64,000 nt of DNA, from contig NZ_CP181447.1 of the NCBI RefSeq assembly GCF_048001765.1, forward strand, positions 1,302,001 to 1,366,000. Reading direction: 5' to 3'. Below the pieces are notes generated by a model that was given only the letters and a program-made list of their open reading frames with translations, had not been told where the DNA came from and ran no database searches. Positions 34,804 to 44,457 of the stretch are shown piece after piece (positions within the stretch are counted from its first letter, which is position 1; each line of letters begins with the position of its first letter). The position numbers and the translations under genes were made by a program. This stretch comes from Bombiscardovia asteroides_K (GTDB lineage Bacteria; Actinomycetota; Actinomycetes; Actinomycetales; Bifidobacteriaceae).

Positions 34804-36270
34804 TCACCTGGGAGGACGGTAGGCAGGCCCGTCAGACTGTGAGTCGGCGAAGGTCTTCAGTTCCTCCAGCGCACGTGCAGCCTGGTCCATCTGCTCCTTG
34901 ACCCTCTCCGGTGCAGTGCCTCCCTGGCCCCGGCGAGCGCGCACGGCTCCCCCGGCGGTCAGGACCGAGCGAACCTCTGGAGCCCGATCTGCGGGCACCC
35001 AGTCAGCGAAGACCTTGACGAAATCGCCATCATCCAGGTCGGCCAGCTCACAACCACGACCCTCGGCCAGCTTGACGCAGGCCCCGGAGAGTTCGTGGGC
35101 ATGCCGGAAGGGCACACCCTGCCTGACCAGCCACTCGGCCAGGTCGGTGGCCAGGGCGAATCCTGTGGGGGCCTGCTCCTCCAGGCGGTCCTTGTTGAAG
35201 GTCAAGGTGGCGACCATGCCGGCAAAGGCGGGCAACAGGACCTCCAGGGTGTCCACCTGGTCGAAGACCGCCTCCTTATCCTCCTGCAGATCGCGTGCAT
35301 AGGCTGTCGGCAGCCCCTTGAGAGTGGTCAGCAGGCCTGCCAGATCCCCGACCAGTCGACCGGCCTTGCCTCGGGCCAGCTCGGCAACGTCCGGATTCTT
35401 CTTCTGGGGCATGATGGAGGAACCGGTCGAGTAGCCGTCGTCCAAGCGTACAAAAGCGAACTCCTGGGTGTTCCAGATGATGATCTCCTCGGCCAGCCTG
35501 GACAGATCCACGCCGATCATGGCGGCGACGAAGGCGAACTCAGCCACCACATCCCTGGCGGCGGTCCCGTCGATGGAGTTGGCGCAGACCCGGCTAAAGC
35601 CCAGATCCCGGGCCACCGGCAGGGGGTCCAGACCCAGGGTGGTGCCGGCGAGCGCGCCAGATCCATATGGGCTGGCATCGGCACGCTTATCCCAGTCCCT
35701 CAGGCGTTCCAGGTCACGGACAAGAGGCCAGACATGGGCCATGAGTTGGTGGGCCAGCAGGACGGGCTGGGCGTGCTGCATATGGGTGCGGCCGGGCATG
35801 ACCGTGGTTCCCGCAGCCCGAGCCTGATCCATCAGAGCCTGGGCCGTGCTCAGCAGGTCCTTGGCCAGCACCCGGGCGTGGCGACGCAGCCAGATCCGAA
35901 TGAGGGTGGCGATCTGATCGTTGCGCGAGCGCCCGGCCCGCAGCTTGCCGCCCAGCTGGTCCCCCGCTATGTCAATGAGGCCGCGCTCCAGGGCCGTGGC
36001 CTCATCCTCGTCGCCAGGCTCAGGGGCGAAGGCGCCGGAGTCCACCTGGTCCTGGAGTTCATCCAGAGCCTGCTCCATACGTGCCAGCTCGTCATCATCC
36101 AGCAGTCCAGCACGGTTGAGGGCCCGTGCGTGGGCTCGGGAACCAGCCAGGTCGTCGTCGGCCAGACGCCAATCGAACTGGGTGGATCGGCTGAGCTCGA
36201 CCAGGGCCGGCGAGGGCCCACTGCTGAAACGCCCGCCCCAGAGGGCCATGGGCTTGTCGCCGCTGCTCAC
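34804..36270 (-). CDS. argH: Argininosuccinate lyase
   Basis: A 488-residue member of the fumarase/aspartase superfamily, splitting argininosuccinate to arginine and fumarate. It has the signature GSSIMPQKKNPD (about residues 284-295) and the TMPGRTHMQHAQPV-type motif (VMPGRTHMQHAQP). Start is GTG 36270, overlapping argG's stop by 4 bases (GTGA). It is the last gene of the arginine operon. The C-terminus has a Gly/Arg-rich break and is of normal length. Confidence 0.96.
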   Translation of the reverse strand: MSSGDKPMALWGGRFSSGPSPALVELSRSTQFDWRLADDDLAGSRAHARALNRAGLLDDDELARMEQALDELQDQVDSGAFAPEPGDEDEATALERGLIDIAGDQLGGKLRAGRSRNDQIATLIRIWLRRHARVLAKDLLSTAQALMDQARAAGTTVMPGRTHMQHAQPVLLAHQLMAHVWPLVRDLERLRDWDKRADASPYGSGALAGTTLGLDPLPVARDLGFSRVCANSIDGTAARDVVAEFAFVAAMIGVDLSRLAEEIIIWNTQEFAFVRLDDGYSTGSSIMPQKKNPDVAELARGKAGRLVGDLAGLLTTLKGLPTAYARDLQEDKEAVFDQVDTLEVLLPAFAGMVATLTFNKDRLEEQAPTGFALATDLAEWLVRQGVPFRHAHELSGACVKLAEGRGCELADLDDGDFVKVFADWVPADRAPEVRSVLTAGGAVRARRGQGGTAPERVKEQMDQAARALEELKTFADSQSDGPAYRPPR

Positions 36271-37517
36271 CGCTCTTGTCCGTCCTGTTCTTGTCCGTCC
36301 TGTGCGATGCCGTTGCCGAAGCGCATGTCACGGGCGGCGGCCACCTTGTCTGCCAGGCCGTAGATGGCGATGAACCCGTTGGAGGCGTTCTGGTCGAAGC
36401 TGTCGCCGGACTCATAGGTGGCCAGGCTGTAGTCGTAGAGGGAGCTGTCGGAGTGCCGGCCGGTGACCACGGCCCGTCCTCCGTGCATGACCATGCGGAT
36501 GCGACCGGAGACATAGCGTTGGGTCTCTTCGATGAAGGCGTTCAGGGAGCGGACGGCAGGCGAGTACCACTGGGCGTCGTAGACCAGTTCGCCCCAGCGC
36601 TTGTCGATGTCGCGCTTGATCCGGTGCTGTTCGCGCTCCAGGCAGCAGTTCTCCAACTCCTGGTGGGCGGTGATCAGGGCCACGGCCCCCGGAGCCTCGT
36701 AGAGCTCGCGGGACTTGATGCCCACCAGCCTGTCCTCAATCAGATCCACACGTCCGATCCCCTGGGCTCCGGCGCGGCGGTTCATCTCCTCGATGGCCTC
36801 CAGAGGGGTGACGGCCCTGCCGTCGATGCGCACGGGAATGCCCTGCTCGAAGTCGATGGTCACCTCGTCCTCGACCGGCGGGAAGGCCGGGTCGTCGGTG
36901 TAGGAGTAGACATCCTTGGTGGGTCCGTTCCAGGGATCCTCCAGGTAACCGGTCTCGATGGCCCGTCCCCAGACATTCTGGTCGATGGAATAGGGGCTCT
37001 CCTCGGTCTGTTCGATGGGCAGGTGGTGCTCCTTGGCGTAGGCGATCTCCACATCGCGCATCAATCCCAGGTCGCGGATGGGGCTGATGGCCTTCAGCGA
37101 CGGGTCGATGGACATGATGGAGACTTCGAAACGGACCTGGTCGTTGCCCTTGCCGGTGCAGCCGTGGGCTATGGTGTCGGCACCGTACTGGTGGGCCGCC
37201 TGGACCAGATGCTTGGTGATCAGTGGCCTTGAGATGGCCGATACCAGCGGGTAGACGCCCTCGTACATGGCATTGGCCTTGAGTGCCAGCATGCAGTAAT
37301 CCCTGGCGAACTCGTCCCGGGCATCCACCACGACGGATTCGACGGCCCCGCAGTCTAGGGCCCGCTGGCGGATGGTCTGCAGACGCTCGCCGCCCTGGCC
37401 CACATCCAGGGAGACGGCCACCACATCCTTGCCGGTGCGCTCCTTGAGGTAGGGAATGGACACCGAGGTGTCCAGGCCGCCTGAGTAGGCCAGCACGATG
37501 CGATTGTTTTCGGTCAT
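36267..37517 (-). CDS. argG: Argininosuccinate synthase
   Basis: Condenses citrulline and aspartate using ATP. The PP-motif is AYSGGLDTSV at the N-terminus, with HGCTGKGNDQVRFE and the citrulline/aspartate-binding DRLVGIKSRELYEAPGA. ATG 37517 is chosen because MTENNRIVLAYSGG is the standard start and AGAGGA lies just upstream; the longer frame to 37580 overlaps argR. Length is about 416 residues, normal for the family. It overlaps argH. Confidence 0.96.
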   Translation of the reverse strand: MTENNRIVLAYSGGLDTSVSIPYLKERTGKDVVAVSLDVGQGGERLQTIRQRALDCGAVESVVVDARDEFARDYCMLALKANAMYEGVYPLVSAISRPLITKHLVQAAHQYGADTIAHGCTGKGNDQVRFEVSIMSIDPSLKAISPIRDLGLMRDVEIAYAKEHHLPIEQTEESPYSIDQNVWGRAIETGYLEDPWNGPTKDVYSYTDDPAFPPVEDEVTIDFEQGIPVRIDGRAVTPLEAIEEMNRRAGAQGIGRVDLIEDRLVGIKSRELYEAPGAVALITAHQELENCCLEREQHRIKRDIDKRWGELVYDAQWYSPAVRSLNAFIEETQRYVSGRIRMVMHGGRAVVTGRHSDSSLYDYSLATYESGDSFDQNASNGFIAIYGLADKVAAARDMRFGNGIAQDGQEQDGQER

Positions 37518-37576
37518 GGCGATCCTCTTTCCTTCTAATTTCACACTTGCAGATATTCGGTTCGCACCTACTGCGA

Positions 37577-38113
37577 TCATCGGGCCCTGGCATCCTCCTG
37601 GCCCGAGACGATGGTCATGAGCCAGTTGGCCCGGGATGATGCCGCCTCATCGTCGGCTGCGATGATCAGAATCGTGTCGTCCCCGGCTATGGTGCCCAGG
37701 ATGCCCTTGATCGGCTGACGGTCCAGGGCGGAAGCCGCATACTGGGCGGCGCCGGCCGGGGTTCTTACCACCAACAGGTTGCGGGCCCGGGCCACCGAGG
37801 TGATCAGCCCGGTCAGGATCTTGGCCAGGTAGGCGTCGGTCTTGTTCTCCCCCTCAACCTCAGGCCCTTCGGCGGCAGCGGCCTCCATGGCCTGCTGATC
37901 GGTGGTGGCGGGAATCCAGTAGGCCATGCTCCCGTCTGCATACCGCAGCTTGGTGGCATGCAGGTCGTCCAGGTCCCGGCTCAGAGTGGCCTGGGTCACC
38001 TCAATGCCCTGCTCAGCCAGGAGGGAGGACAGCTGCTGCTGGGAGTTGACCCGATGTCGGTTCAGCGCCTGGCGGATGGCGTCCAGCCGGGCCACCTTGG
38101 TCGTCGGCCGCAT
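37577..38113 (-). CDS. argR: Arginine repressor
   Basis: A 178-residue ArgR/AhrC family regulator. The N-terminal winged-helix domain has TQATLSRDLDDLHATKLR (SRDL recognition helix), and the C-terminal hexamerisation/arginine-binding domain has GTIAGDDTILIIA. ATG 38113 overlaps the argF stop (TGATG) and is preceded by AGGGGGTG, so GTG 38119 is less likely. Being inside the operon it controls, autoregulation is implied. It probably binds the boxes upstream of argC. Confidence 0.93.
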   Translation of the reverse strand: MRPTTKVARLDAIRQALNRHRVNSQQQLSSLLAEQGIEVTQATLSRDLDDLHATKLRYADGSMAYWIPATTDQQAMEAAAAEGPEVEGENKTDAYLAKILTGLITSVARARNLLVVRTPAGAAQYAASALDRQPIKGILGTIAGDDTILIIAADDEAASSRANWLMTIVSGQEDARAR

Positions 38114-39087
38114 CAGCACACCCCCTGCAGGAGGGATTCGTCGCCCCGGGAGCGGGCCACCAGCCAGGTCATCAGTGCCTTCTGGGCATGCAACCGGTTT
38201 TCAGCCTCGTCCCAGACCACGGACTGGGGGCCATCGATGACCTCGGCCGTCACCTCCCGGCCCCTGTAGGCGGGCAGGCAGTGCTGGAAGAGGGCATCCG
38301 GGCGGGCATGGGCCATAAGTCGGGCGTTGACCTGATAGGGCAGGAAGGGATGGGAGCGAACGTCGTACTGGTCCTCCTCGCCCATGGAGACCCAGGTGTC
38401 GGTGAAGACGCAGTCAGCGTCCTCGACGGCCTGGACCGGATCCGTGGTGACCAGAATGGATCCTCCGTTTTCAGCGGCCAGGGTCCGCGCCTGGTCAACC
38501 AGGCCCGGATCGGGCAGAAAGCCGTTGGGCCCGGCAATCCGCACGTTCATGCCGGCCACTGCTCCGCCAAGCAGATAGGAGTTGGCCATGTTGTTGGCTG
38601 CGTCGCCCAGGTAGGCGATGGTCATGCCAGCCAGGGCGTCGACCCCGCCCCGGTGCTGGGCCAGGGTCAGGAAGTCGGCCAGGACCTGGCAGGGGTGGAA
38701 GGAGTCTGTCAGCGCGTTGATGACGGGCACGGTGGCATGGGCGGCCATGGTCTCCACCCGATCCTGTCCGAAGGTGCGCCAGACTATGGCGGATGTCATC
38801 CGCGTCAGCACGTTGGCAGTGTCCGCCACGGGTTCGCCACGGCCCAGCTGCGAGCCTGGGCTGTCGATGACCATGGGGTAGCCGCCCAGCTGGGCCACGC
38901 CTACGCAGAAACTGGTTCTGGTGCGCGTGCTGGGCTTGTCGAAGATGATCGCCACGGCTTGAGGACCCAGGAAAGGCCTGGACAAATAGGGATTGGCCCT
39001 GAAGGCCATGCCCAGCCGAAGCACCTCCAGCTGCTCCTCGTGGTTGAGGTCGTCGTCACGAAGCATGTGCCGCAAACCGCTGTTCAT
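38113..39087 (-). CDS. argF: Ornithine carbamoyltransferase
   Basis: A 324-residue transcarbamylase. Carbamoyl-phosphate motif KPSTRTRTSF is present, FHPCQVLADFLTL is the ornithine/CP region, and HCLPAYRG is the ornithine-binding Cys loop. Converts ornithine plus carbamoyl phosphate to citrulline. It is in the biosynthetic operon, so the anabolic form is meant. A 48-bp gap separates it from argD. Confidence 0.96.
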   Translation of the reverse strand: MNSGLRHMLRDDDLNHEEQLEVLRLGMAFRANPYLSRPFLGPQAVAIIFDKPSTRTRTSFCVGVAQLGGYPMVIDSPGSQLGRGEPVADTANVLTRMTSAIVWRTFGQDRVETMAAHATVPVINALTDSFHPCQVLADFLTLAQHRGGVDALAGMTIAYLGDAANNMANSYLLGGAVAGMNVRIAGPNGFLPDPGLVDQARTLAAENGGSILVTTDPVQAVEDADCVFTDTWVSMGEEDQYDVRSHPFLPYQVNARLMAHARPDALFQHCLPAYRGREVTAEVIDGPQSVVWDEAENRLHAQKALMTWLVARSRGDESLLQGVC

Positions 39088-39135
39088 CTCTGCCTCCCTT
39101 ACGGTGTCGTCACGATTGTCTCTGAATGCTGTAAA

Positions 39136-40452
39136 TCACCGATCACCCTGCGGCGAATCCACGTCCCCGAGACGGGTCGGGACCTTGGAAAGAATGTCAA
39201 CGGCCAGGTCGATCTGATCGGCCTGGATGATCAGCGGCGGCGCCAGACGCAGGGCATCAGGGGCCACGGGATTGACTATCAGCCCGTGGTCCAGGCACCA
39301 GGCGGCCACCTTGCTGGCACAGGGGGACCTCAGCTGGATGGCATCCAGCAGACCCCTGCCTCTGACCGAAGTGAAGAGGGGGTTGCCGCAGGCGGCTATG
39401 CCATCGCGCAGCCTCTTCCCCATCCGCTCTGCCCGTTCCAGCAGACCCTCCCGCTGGATGGTCTCCAGGGTGGTCAGCGCCAGGGCCGATCCCAGGGGGT
39501 TGCCACCGAAGGTGGAACCGTGCGTGCCAGGGGTCAGCAGACCGGAAGGCCCGGAGCCGAAGGTGATCATCCCGCCCATGGGGAAGCCGCCAGCCACCCC
39601 CTTGGCGAAGGTAAGCACATCAGGGCAGGCACCGCCGGACAGGCTTTGATCCTGGAAGGCGAACCAGTGGCCGGTTCTGCCCATGCCGGTCTGCACCTCG
39701 TCAAGAATCATCAATGCACCATGCCGACTGCAGAGCTCACGCACCTTTTGCACATAGTCGGGCTCCAGCGGCAGCACGCCAGCCTCACCCTGGATGAGCT
39801 CCAGTATGACGGCGGCCACTGGCTGGTCGGAAGCCTCTTCTCCGGTGAAGGCCTCCTCCAGGGCTTTGGGGTCGCCGGAGGGCAGAAAGCCCATCCTCGG
39901 CACCAGGGGCTGGAAGGGCTCACGGATGGCAGGCTTCCAGGTCAGGCTCAGCGAGCCCATGCTGCGACCGTGAAAACTGTGGGTCAGGGCCAGGATCCTC
40001 CCGGGATTCCCGCCCATGCGAGTGCCATGCAGCCGGGCCAGCTTGATTGCCGCCTCATTGGCCTCGGTTCCGGAGTTGCAGAAGAAGACGCGCGAACCAT
40101 CCGGGGCCTGGGCCAGCTCCAGCAGCCGCTCGGCCAGTTCAATCTGAGGCCGGGATGCGAAGAAGTTGCTAATGTGAGCCATTTTGCCGGCCTGCTCGGC
40201 CAGGGCCTTGTTCCAGGCAGGATGGGCGTAGCCCAGGGCGTTAACCGCTATCCCCGCCAGCATGTCCAGATAACGATTGCCGTCAACGTCCCATATCCAT
40301 GCGCCTTGACCGTGATCCATGACCCTGCCCGGCCTTCCGAAGACCTTCATATGGACATGGTCATAGCGATCGGCCCATTGGCGACTCCGGGGACCCTCAA
40401 CCGTTTCAGCTGGCTCCGCAATCTCGCCGCAATCTTGATCAGCCTTGTTCAT
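39136..40452 (-). CDS. argD: Acetylornithine aminotransferase
   Basis: A 438-residue PLP class III aminotransferase. It shows NSGTEANEAAIKLAR, the HSFHGRSMGSLSLT stretch and ILDEVQTGMGRTG, with the PLP lysine in VLTFAKGVAGGFPMG. Converts N-acetylglutamate semialdehyde to N-acetylornithine. An N-terminal 30-residue extension (MNKADQDCGEIAEPAETVEG) is longer than usual. The start overlaps argB's end by 14 bases. Confidence 0.94.
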   Translation of the reverse strand: MNKADQDCGEIAEPAETVEGPRSRQWADRYDHVHMKVFGRPGRVMDHGQGAWIWDVDGNRYLDMLAGIAVNALGYAHPAWNKALAEQAGKMAHISNFFASRPQIELAERLLELAQAPDGSRVFFCNSGTEANEAAIKLARLHGTRMGGNPGRILALTHSFHGRSMGSLSLTWKPAIREPFQPLVPRMGFLPSGDPKALEEAFTGEEASDQPVAAVILELIQGEAGVLPLEPDYVQKVRELCSRHGALMILDEVQTGMGRTGHWFAFQDQSLSGGACPDVLTFAKGVAGGFPMGGMITFGSGPSGLLTPGTHGSTFGGNPLGSALALTTLETIQREGLLERAERMGKRLRDGIAACGNPLFTSVRGRGLLDAIQLRSPCASKVAAWCLDHGLIVNPVAPDALRLAPPLIIQADQIDLAVDILSKVPTRLGDVDSPQGDR

Positions 40453-41404
40453 GGCTCCTCCTCATGACCATTTCATGACCCGGCACAACGACGGTGCCGA
40501 TCCCGTTTTGGGTGAAGATTTCGGTGAGCATGGAGTGCGGTTGTCGCCCGTCAATGATGTGGGCCTGACTGACCCCGGCACGCACAGCCTGCAGGCAGGC
40601 CTCCATCTTGGGACGCATCCCTGCCTTCATGTCTCCAAGCAGACCATCCAAACGATCCACGCCAATGCTGGAAATCAGGGAATCCGTCTGAGGCCAGTTG
40701 GCATAGAGTCCCTCGACATCGGTGAGAATGACCAGCTTTCTGGCGCCCAAGGCCGCAGCCAGGGCAGAGGCGGCGGCGTCGGCATTCACGTTGAGCACCT
40801 GGGTGGCGTCCTGCTCGTCCGGGGCCACCGAAGAAACCACAGGAATCCGCCCGGCATCAATCAGGTCCTCCACGGCCGAAGCATCCACAGCCACGACTTC
40901 GCCCACCAGGCCCAAGTCCACCGGGTGACCATCCACCATAGCGGTACGACGGGCAGCGCTGAACAGACCGGCATCTTCTCCAGACAGACCGACGGCCATG
41001 GGACCATGGGCATTGATGGCACCGACCAAATCCCTGCCCACCTGACCGGTCAGGACCATGCGGACCACCTTCATGATTTCCGGCGTGGTCACCCGAAGAC
41101 CACCACGGAAAACCGAGGGGATGCCCAGGGCCTGAAGCATGTCGGAGATCTGAGGGCCTCCCCCATGGACAACCACCGGGTGCATTCCCACCTGCCGCAG
41201 GAAGACCATATCCTGAGCAAAGCACTGGCGCAGGTGGTCATCGACCATGGCATGGCCGCCATACTTGACCACGATCCGCTGACCTGCAAACTCCTCCAGC
41301 CAGGGCAGGGCCTCAATCAGCACCCGGGCCTTGCTGACATCGTCCAAGGCCCGTTCAGCTTCTGCCTCCTGCTCGCCATCTGCCATCCTTTTCCCTTTCC
41401 TCAT
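40439..41404 (-). CDS. argB: Acetylglutamate kinase
   Basis: A 321-residue amino-acid kinase. VVKYGGHAMVDD and VVVHGGGPQISDML are the nucleotide/substrate loops; NVNADAAASALAAAL and MKAGMRPKMEACLQAV are standard for ArgB. Phosphorylates N-acetylglutamate and is the usual feedback-inhibited step. Either ATG 41404 (GGAGG 11 bases upstream) or ATG 41386 (with GGAAAGGGAAAAGG) may be the start. Confidence 0.95.
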   Translation of the reverse strand: MRKGKRMADGEQEAEAERALDDVSKARVLIEALPWLEEFAGQRIVVKYGGHAMVDDHLRQCFAQDMVFLRQVGMHPVVVHGGGPQISDMLQALGIPSVFRGGLRVTTPEIMKVVRMVLTGQVGRDLVGAINAHGPMAVGLSGEDAGLFSAARRTAMVDGHPVDLGLVGEVVAVDASAVEDLIDAGRIPVVSSVAPDEQDATQVLNVNADAAASALAAALGARKLVILTDVEGLYANWPQTDSLISSIGVDRLDGLLGDMKAGMRPKMEACLQAVRAGVSQAHIIDGRQPHSMLTEIFTQNGIGTVVVPGHEMVMRRSHEQG

Positions 41405-41450
41405 TGCCGCTTCTGCCTCCGGTGCCTCACGCTCGTGCGCAAGCTCCGGA

Positions 41451-42620
41451 TCAGGTGCGGTAGTCGGCGTTGATGGTCACATATTCGTGGGTCAGATCAT
41501 CTGTCCAAACCGTTGCCTGGCGGTCGCCCTGACCAAGATCGATATCGATATGGACCTCGGGCACGTGCAGGTCAACCAGGGAGGGATCCTGGCCGGGGCG
41601 GCCTCCTTGGCAGACTTTGACTCCATTGAAGCTGACGTCCACACGGTCCGGATCATAGGCCGCCGTCGAAACCGGCACAGTACCCAGTGAGGCCACTACG
41701 CGACCCCAGTTGGGATCCTCGCCAGCCACTGCACACTTGAGCAGGGTGGAACCGGAGACAGCGCGGGCGCAGGCCAGGGCCGCGTCCTCACTCTCGGCCC
41801 CGTCCACCTGGATGCGGATACGGTGGCGGCTGCCCTCACCATCGGCCACAATGCGACGGGAGAGCTCACCGCAGGCCTGGCTGAGCAACTCCTGGAACTG
41901 ATCGGGGTCAGGACGAACACCAGAAGCGCCGGAGGCCATGAGCAGGACCGTGTCATTGGTGGACATGCAACCGTCCACATCGATCCGGTTGAAGCTGAGC
42001 CGGCAGGCTTCAGCCAGATCGCGGCGGGCCTGATCAGGCTCCACAATGGCATCAGTGGTGATCAGGCAGATCATGGTGGCCAGCTGCGGGGCGATCATCC
42101 CCGAGCCCTTGACCATGCCGCCCAGCCGCCAGCCGGAACCGTCCAGGGATACAGTCTTGGTACAGGTGTCGGTGGTCAATATGGCCTTGGCTGCCGCTTC
42201 ACCGGCCTCCTGGCTGGTCGACAGCTCCTGAGCCGCCTGGTCGATGCCGGCCAGTATGGGGTCCAGGTGCAGCAGGTGGCCGATGATCCCGGTGGAACAG
42301 ACGGCAACCTGTTCGGCTGGCAGACCCAGATTCTTGCCTGTCCGCTCAGCCATGGCCTTGGCCTGGTCCAGGCCCTCGGAACCCGTGCAGGCGTTGGCAT
42401 TGCCCGAGTTGATGACCACGGCTCCTGCCCGGCCCTCTTTCAAAATCCTGCTGGTCCAGATGACCGGAGCGGCCCGGAAGCGGTTGGGAGTGAAGACACC
42501 TACAGCAGTATCCATGGGCCCCTTGTTGACAACCAAGGCCAGGTTGCGGCGGCGTGAACCTCCCGGGCGATGGGCGATGGCGGTGCCTGTCTGGAAGCCC
42601 GCGGCGTAGGTGATGCTCAT
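41451..42620 (-). CDS. argJ: Bifunctional ornithine acetyltransferase/N-acetylglutamate synthase
   Basis: A 389-residue ArgJ. The auto-cleavage site is QLATMICLITTDA, where Thr becomes the N-terminal nucleophile of the beta chain, preceded by GGMVKGSGMIAP. The oxyanion region is CSTGIIGHLL. It recycles the acetyl group from acetylornithine to glutamate, making an ArgE step unnecessary. Its first 4 bases overlap the argC stop. Confidence 0.94.
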   Translation of the reverse strand: MSITYAAGFQTGTAIAHRPGGSRRRNLALVVNKGPMDTAVGVFTPNRFRAAPVIWTSRILKEGRAGAVVINSGNANACTGSEGLDQAKAMAERTGKNLGLPAEQVAVCSTGIIGHLLHLDPILAGIDQAAQELSTSQEAGEAAAKAILTTDTCTKTVSLDGSGWRLGGMVKGSGMIAPQLATMICLITTDAIVEPDQARRDLAEACRLSFNRIDVDGCMSTNDTVLLMASGASGVRPDPDQFQELLSQACGELSRRIVADGEGSRHRIRIQVDGAESEDAALACARAVSGSTLLKCAVAGEDPNWGRVVASLGTVPVSTAAYDPDRVDVSFNGVKVCQGGRPGQDPSLVDLHVPEVHIDIDLGQGDRQATVWTDDLTHEYVTINADYRT

Positions 42621-43708
42621 GGTGCCACTCCTATGGTTGTCAGACCGGTTTCCTCGGGCAGGCCCAGGGCCAGGTTGACGGCCTGAAGGGCCTGGCCGGC
42701 GGTACCCCGGGTCAGGTTGTCGATGGCTGCGAAAGCATAGAGACGGTCGGCGCGTTCGTCTGTGAGGACCTGAACCTGCGCCAGGTTCGAACCGTAGACG
42801 TCAGCCGTGGAGGGGAGCCTGCCCTGGGGCAGCAGATCAACGAACGGCTCCTTGGCGTAGATCTTTTCCCAGACGGCACGAATGCCTTCCGCGCCCAAGG
42901 CACGCCCACGCGCGTTCAGTTTGGCCGAAACCACGGCCAGGATTCCACGTGACATGGGAACCAGGATAGGGGTCAGCCCCAGGCGAATCGGTTGATGGTC
43001 CTCCCCCAGGTCCGGATTGGCTGCTTCCGCCTTGCGCAGGTTCTGCAGGATTTCGGGGATATGCCTGTGGGTGCCACCGACCGAATAGGGATGGGCTGAA
43101 TTGATGGCTTCAGCTGCAAGTAGATCCATTCTGCTGCTGGAGCGACCAGCACCCGAGTAGGCCACGGCAAGATCGGCCACCAGGTCATCGGACTGCACCA
43201 AGCCGGCAGCCAGCGCCGGCTGGAAAGCCAGGGTGACTGCGGTTACGTTGCAACCCGGACCTGCTATCCGGCGAGCATGCTTGAGCAGTTCACGCTGACG
43301 AACGCCTTCTGCCGTCAATAGCTCCGGCATTCCGTAGGTCCAAGGAGAGAAAAAGTGCCCGCCGTAGTAGTCCTGCCAGTCGGCCGGATCCTCCAGCCGA
43401 TGGTCGGCACCCAGATCGACCAGTATCGATTGCGAATCCAGCTGCTCTGCCAAGGGACCAGAGGCACCATGAGGCAGGGCCAGCACCACCAGATCATGAC
43501 CGGCCAGGATCTTCGGGTCTGTGGCCTGAATCTCTAGCGAGGCCAGCGAATTCGGAAGATTGGGCGAGAACTCCCCCAGCTGTCGACCCGCTGAACTGCG
43601 CCCAGTGACCGTACATACCCGGAAGGCGGGGTGAGCGGCCATGAGTCGGATCATTTCAGAACCGGCATACCCGGAGGCCCCCACCACGGCCACTGTATAT
43701 TGGTGCAT
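42617..43708 (-). CDS. argC: N-acetyl-gamma-glutamyl-phosphate reductase
   Basis: A 363-residue NADPH-dependent reductase. Rossmann motif GASGYAGSEMIRL is at the start, and the catalytic Cys is in AGPGCNVTAVTLAF; the HRHIPEI motif follows. ATG 43708 has AAAGGAG 6 bases upstream. It is first in the argCJBDFRGH operon, with the ARG-box-like sites immediately upstream. Confidence 0.95.
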   Translation of the reverse strand: MHQYTVAVVGASGYAGSEMIRLMAAHPAFRVCTVTGRSSAGRQLGEFSPNLPNSLASLEIQATDPKILAGHDLVVLALPHGASGPLAEQLDSQSILVDLGADHRLEDPADWQDYYGGHFFSPWTYGMPELLTAEGVRQRELLKHARRIAGPGCNVTAVTLAFQPALAAGLVQSDDLVADLAVAYSGAGRSSSRMDLLAAEAINSAHPYSVGGTHRHIPEILQNLRKAEAANPDLGEDHQPIRLGLTPILVPMSRGILAVVSAKLNARGRALGAEGIRAVWEKIYAKEPFVDLLPQGRLPSTADVYGSNLAQVQVLTDERADRLYAFAAIDNLTRGTAGQALQAVNLALGLPEETGLTTIGVAP

Positions 43709-43733
43709 GAACGCTCCTTTCGCCGGGCACCAT

Positions 43734-43769
43734 CATAAATAGTCATGCGACAAAATGCATAATTATGCA
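43734..43769 (-). promoter_or_regulatory. Pair of ARG-box-like operators at the argC promoter
   Basis: TGCATAATTATGCA (43756-43769) is a perfect 14-base palindrome matching the shape of the ArgR consensus (TGAATNNNNATTCA). A weaker partner, CATAAATAGTCATG (43734-43747), lies with centres 22 bases apart, close to the two-turn spacing of tandem ARG boxes. CATAAT inside the palindrome could be the -10 hexamer, so ArgR would occlude RNA polymerase. argR sits in the same operon. Confidence 0.75.
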
Positions 43770-43782
43770 ATCTGGCGTGTCG

Positions 43783-44457
43783 TTATGCTTTGTTCCGCGC
43801 AAATGGGTCATAACCGGACTCACGGTTGCGGATGTATTCCATCTGGGTGCTGGCCTTGTCCGCGGCCTCGGGCCCGCAAGTGTCTTCAACATAGTCCAAG
43901 GCCATATCGATGCCAGCCGAGATGCCCGAGGAGGTGCGGAACTTTCCATCGACCACCCAACGGGCCTCTTTGATCCAATCCACCCTCTCACCCGTGCTGA
44001 CCACCCAGTCAAAGGCCAGATCGTTGGAGGTGGCCCGCCGACCATCCAGAGCACCGGCAGCAGCCAGCAGAGCCGAACCCGTGCAGACAGTCAGCACCTG
44101 CGAAGACTGCGCAACCAGGCTCCGCAGATTGTTTAGCCAGCGGTCATCGTCGACCATGGCGCGCGTGCCGGACCCGCCCGGTATAAGCAGAACCCCCCTG
44201 GGATCGATCTGCTCTGGTCCCAGGGCCTCGACCCTGGCACCGCCCTCGCTGACTTTCACGCCAGGACCATCCAAGGAGAATATCCGCACGCGGGCGCCAT
44301 CTGTGTTGATGAAAACCTCAAAGGGCCCGAAGACATCCAGGGGTTCGAATCCGTCGAATACGACAATATTGACATCCGGCACCATTCGAATGAACCTCTC
44401 CCCACTGGCAGACCTGCCCTCATCAGACGCACAGGCATGAATACTCATTGGCGCCAA
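43783..44457 (-). CDS. DJ-1/PfpI-family protein
   Basis: A 224-residue DJ-1/ThiJ/PfpI domain protein. It contains VFDGFEPLDVFGPFEVF near the start, LIPGGSGTR, and the nucleophile elbow VLTVCTGSALLAAAG with Cys. The TSNDLAFDWV block and ISAGIDMALDYVED follow, which are shared with the amidase/AraC-linked group (GlxA-like domain without the HTH). Substrate unknown. It ends just upstream of the arginine operator region and is transcribed in the same direction, so transcription reading through is possible. Confidence 0.84.
   Translation of the reverse strand: MAPMSIHACASDEGRSASGERFIRMVPDVNIVVFDGFEPLDVFGPFEVFINTDGARVRIFSLDGPGVKVSEGGARVEALGPEQIDPRGVLLIPGGSGTRAMVDDDRWLNNLRSLVAQSSQVLTVCTGSALLAAAGALDGRRATSNDLAFDWVVSTGERVDWIKEARWVVDGKFRTSSGISAGIDMALDYVEDTCGPEAADKASTQMEYIRNRESGYDPFARNKA

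Noticed and set aside
38188..40467. 759-codon plus-strand frame opposite argF and argD
   Set aside because: It is the complement of strongly conserved arginine genes in high-G+C DNA, where long antisense frames are common; no family-like motifs.
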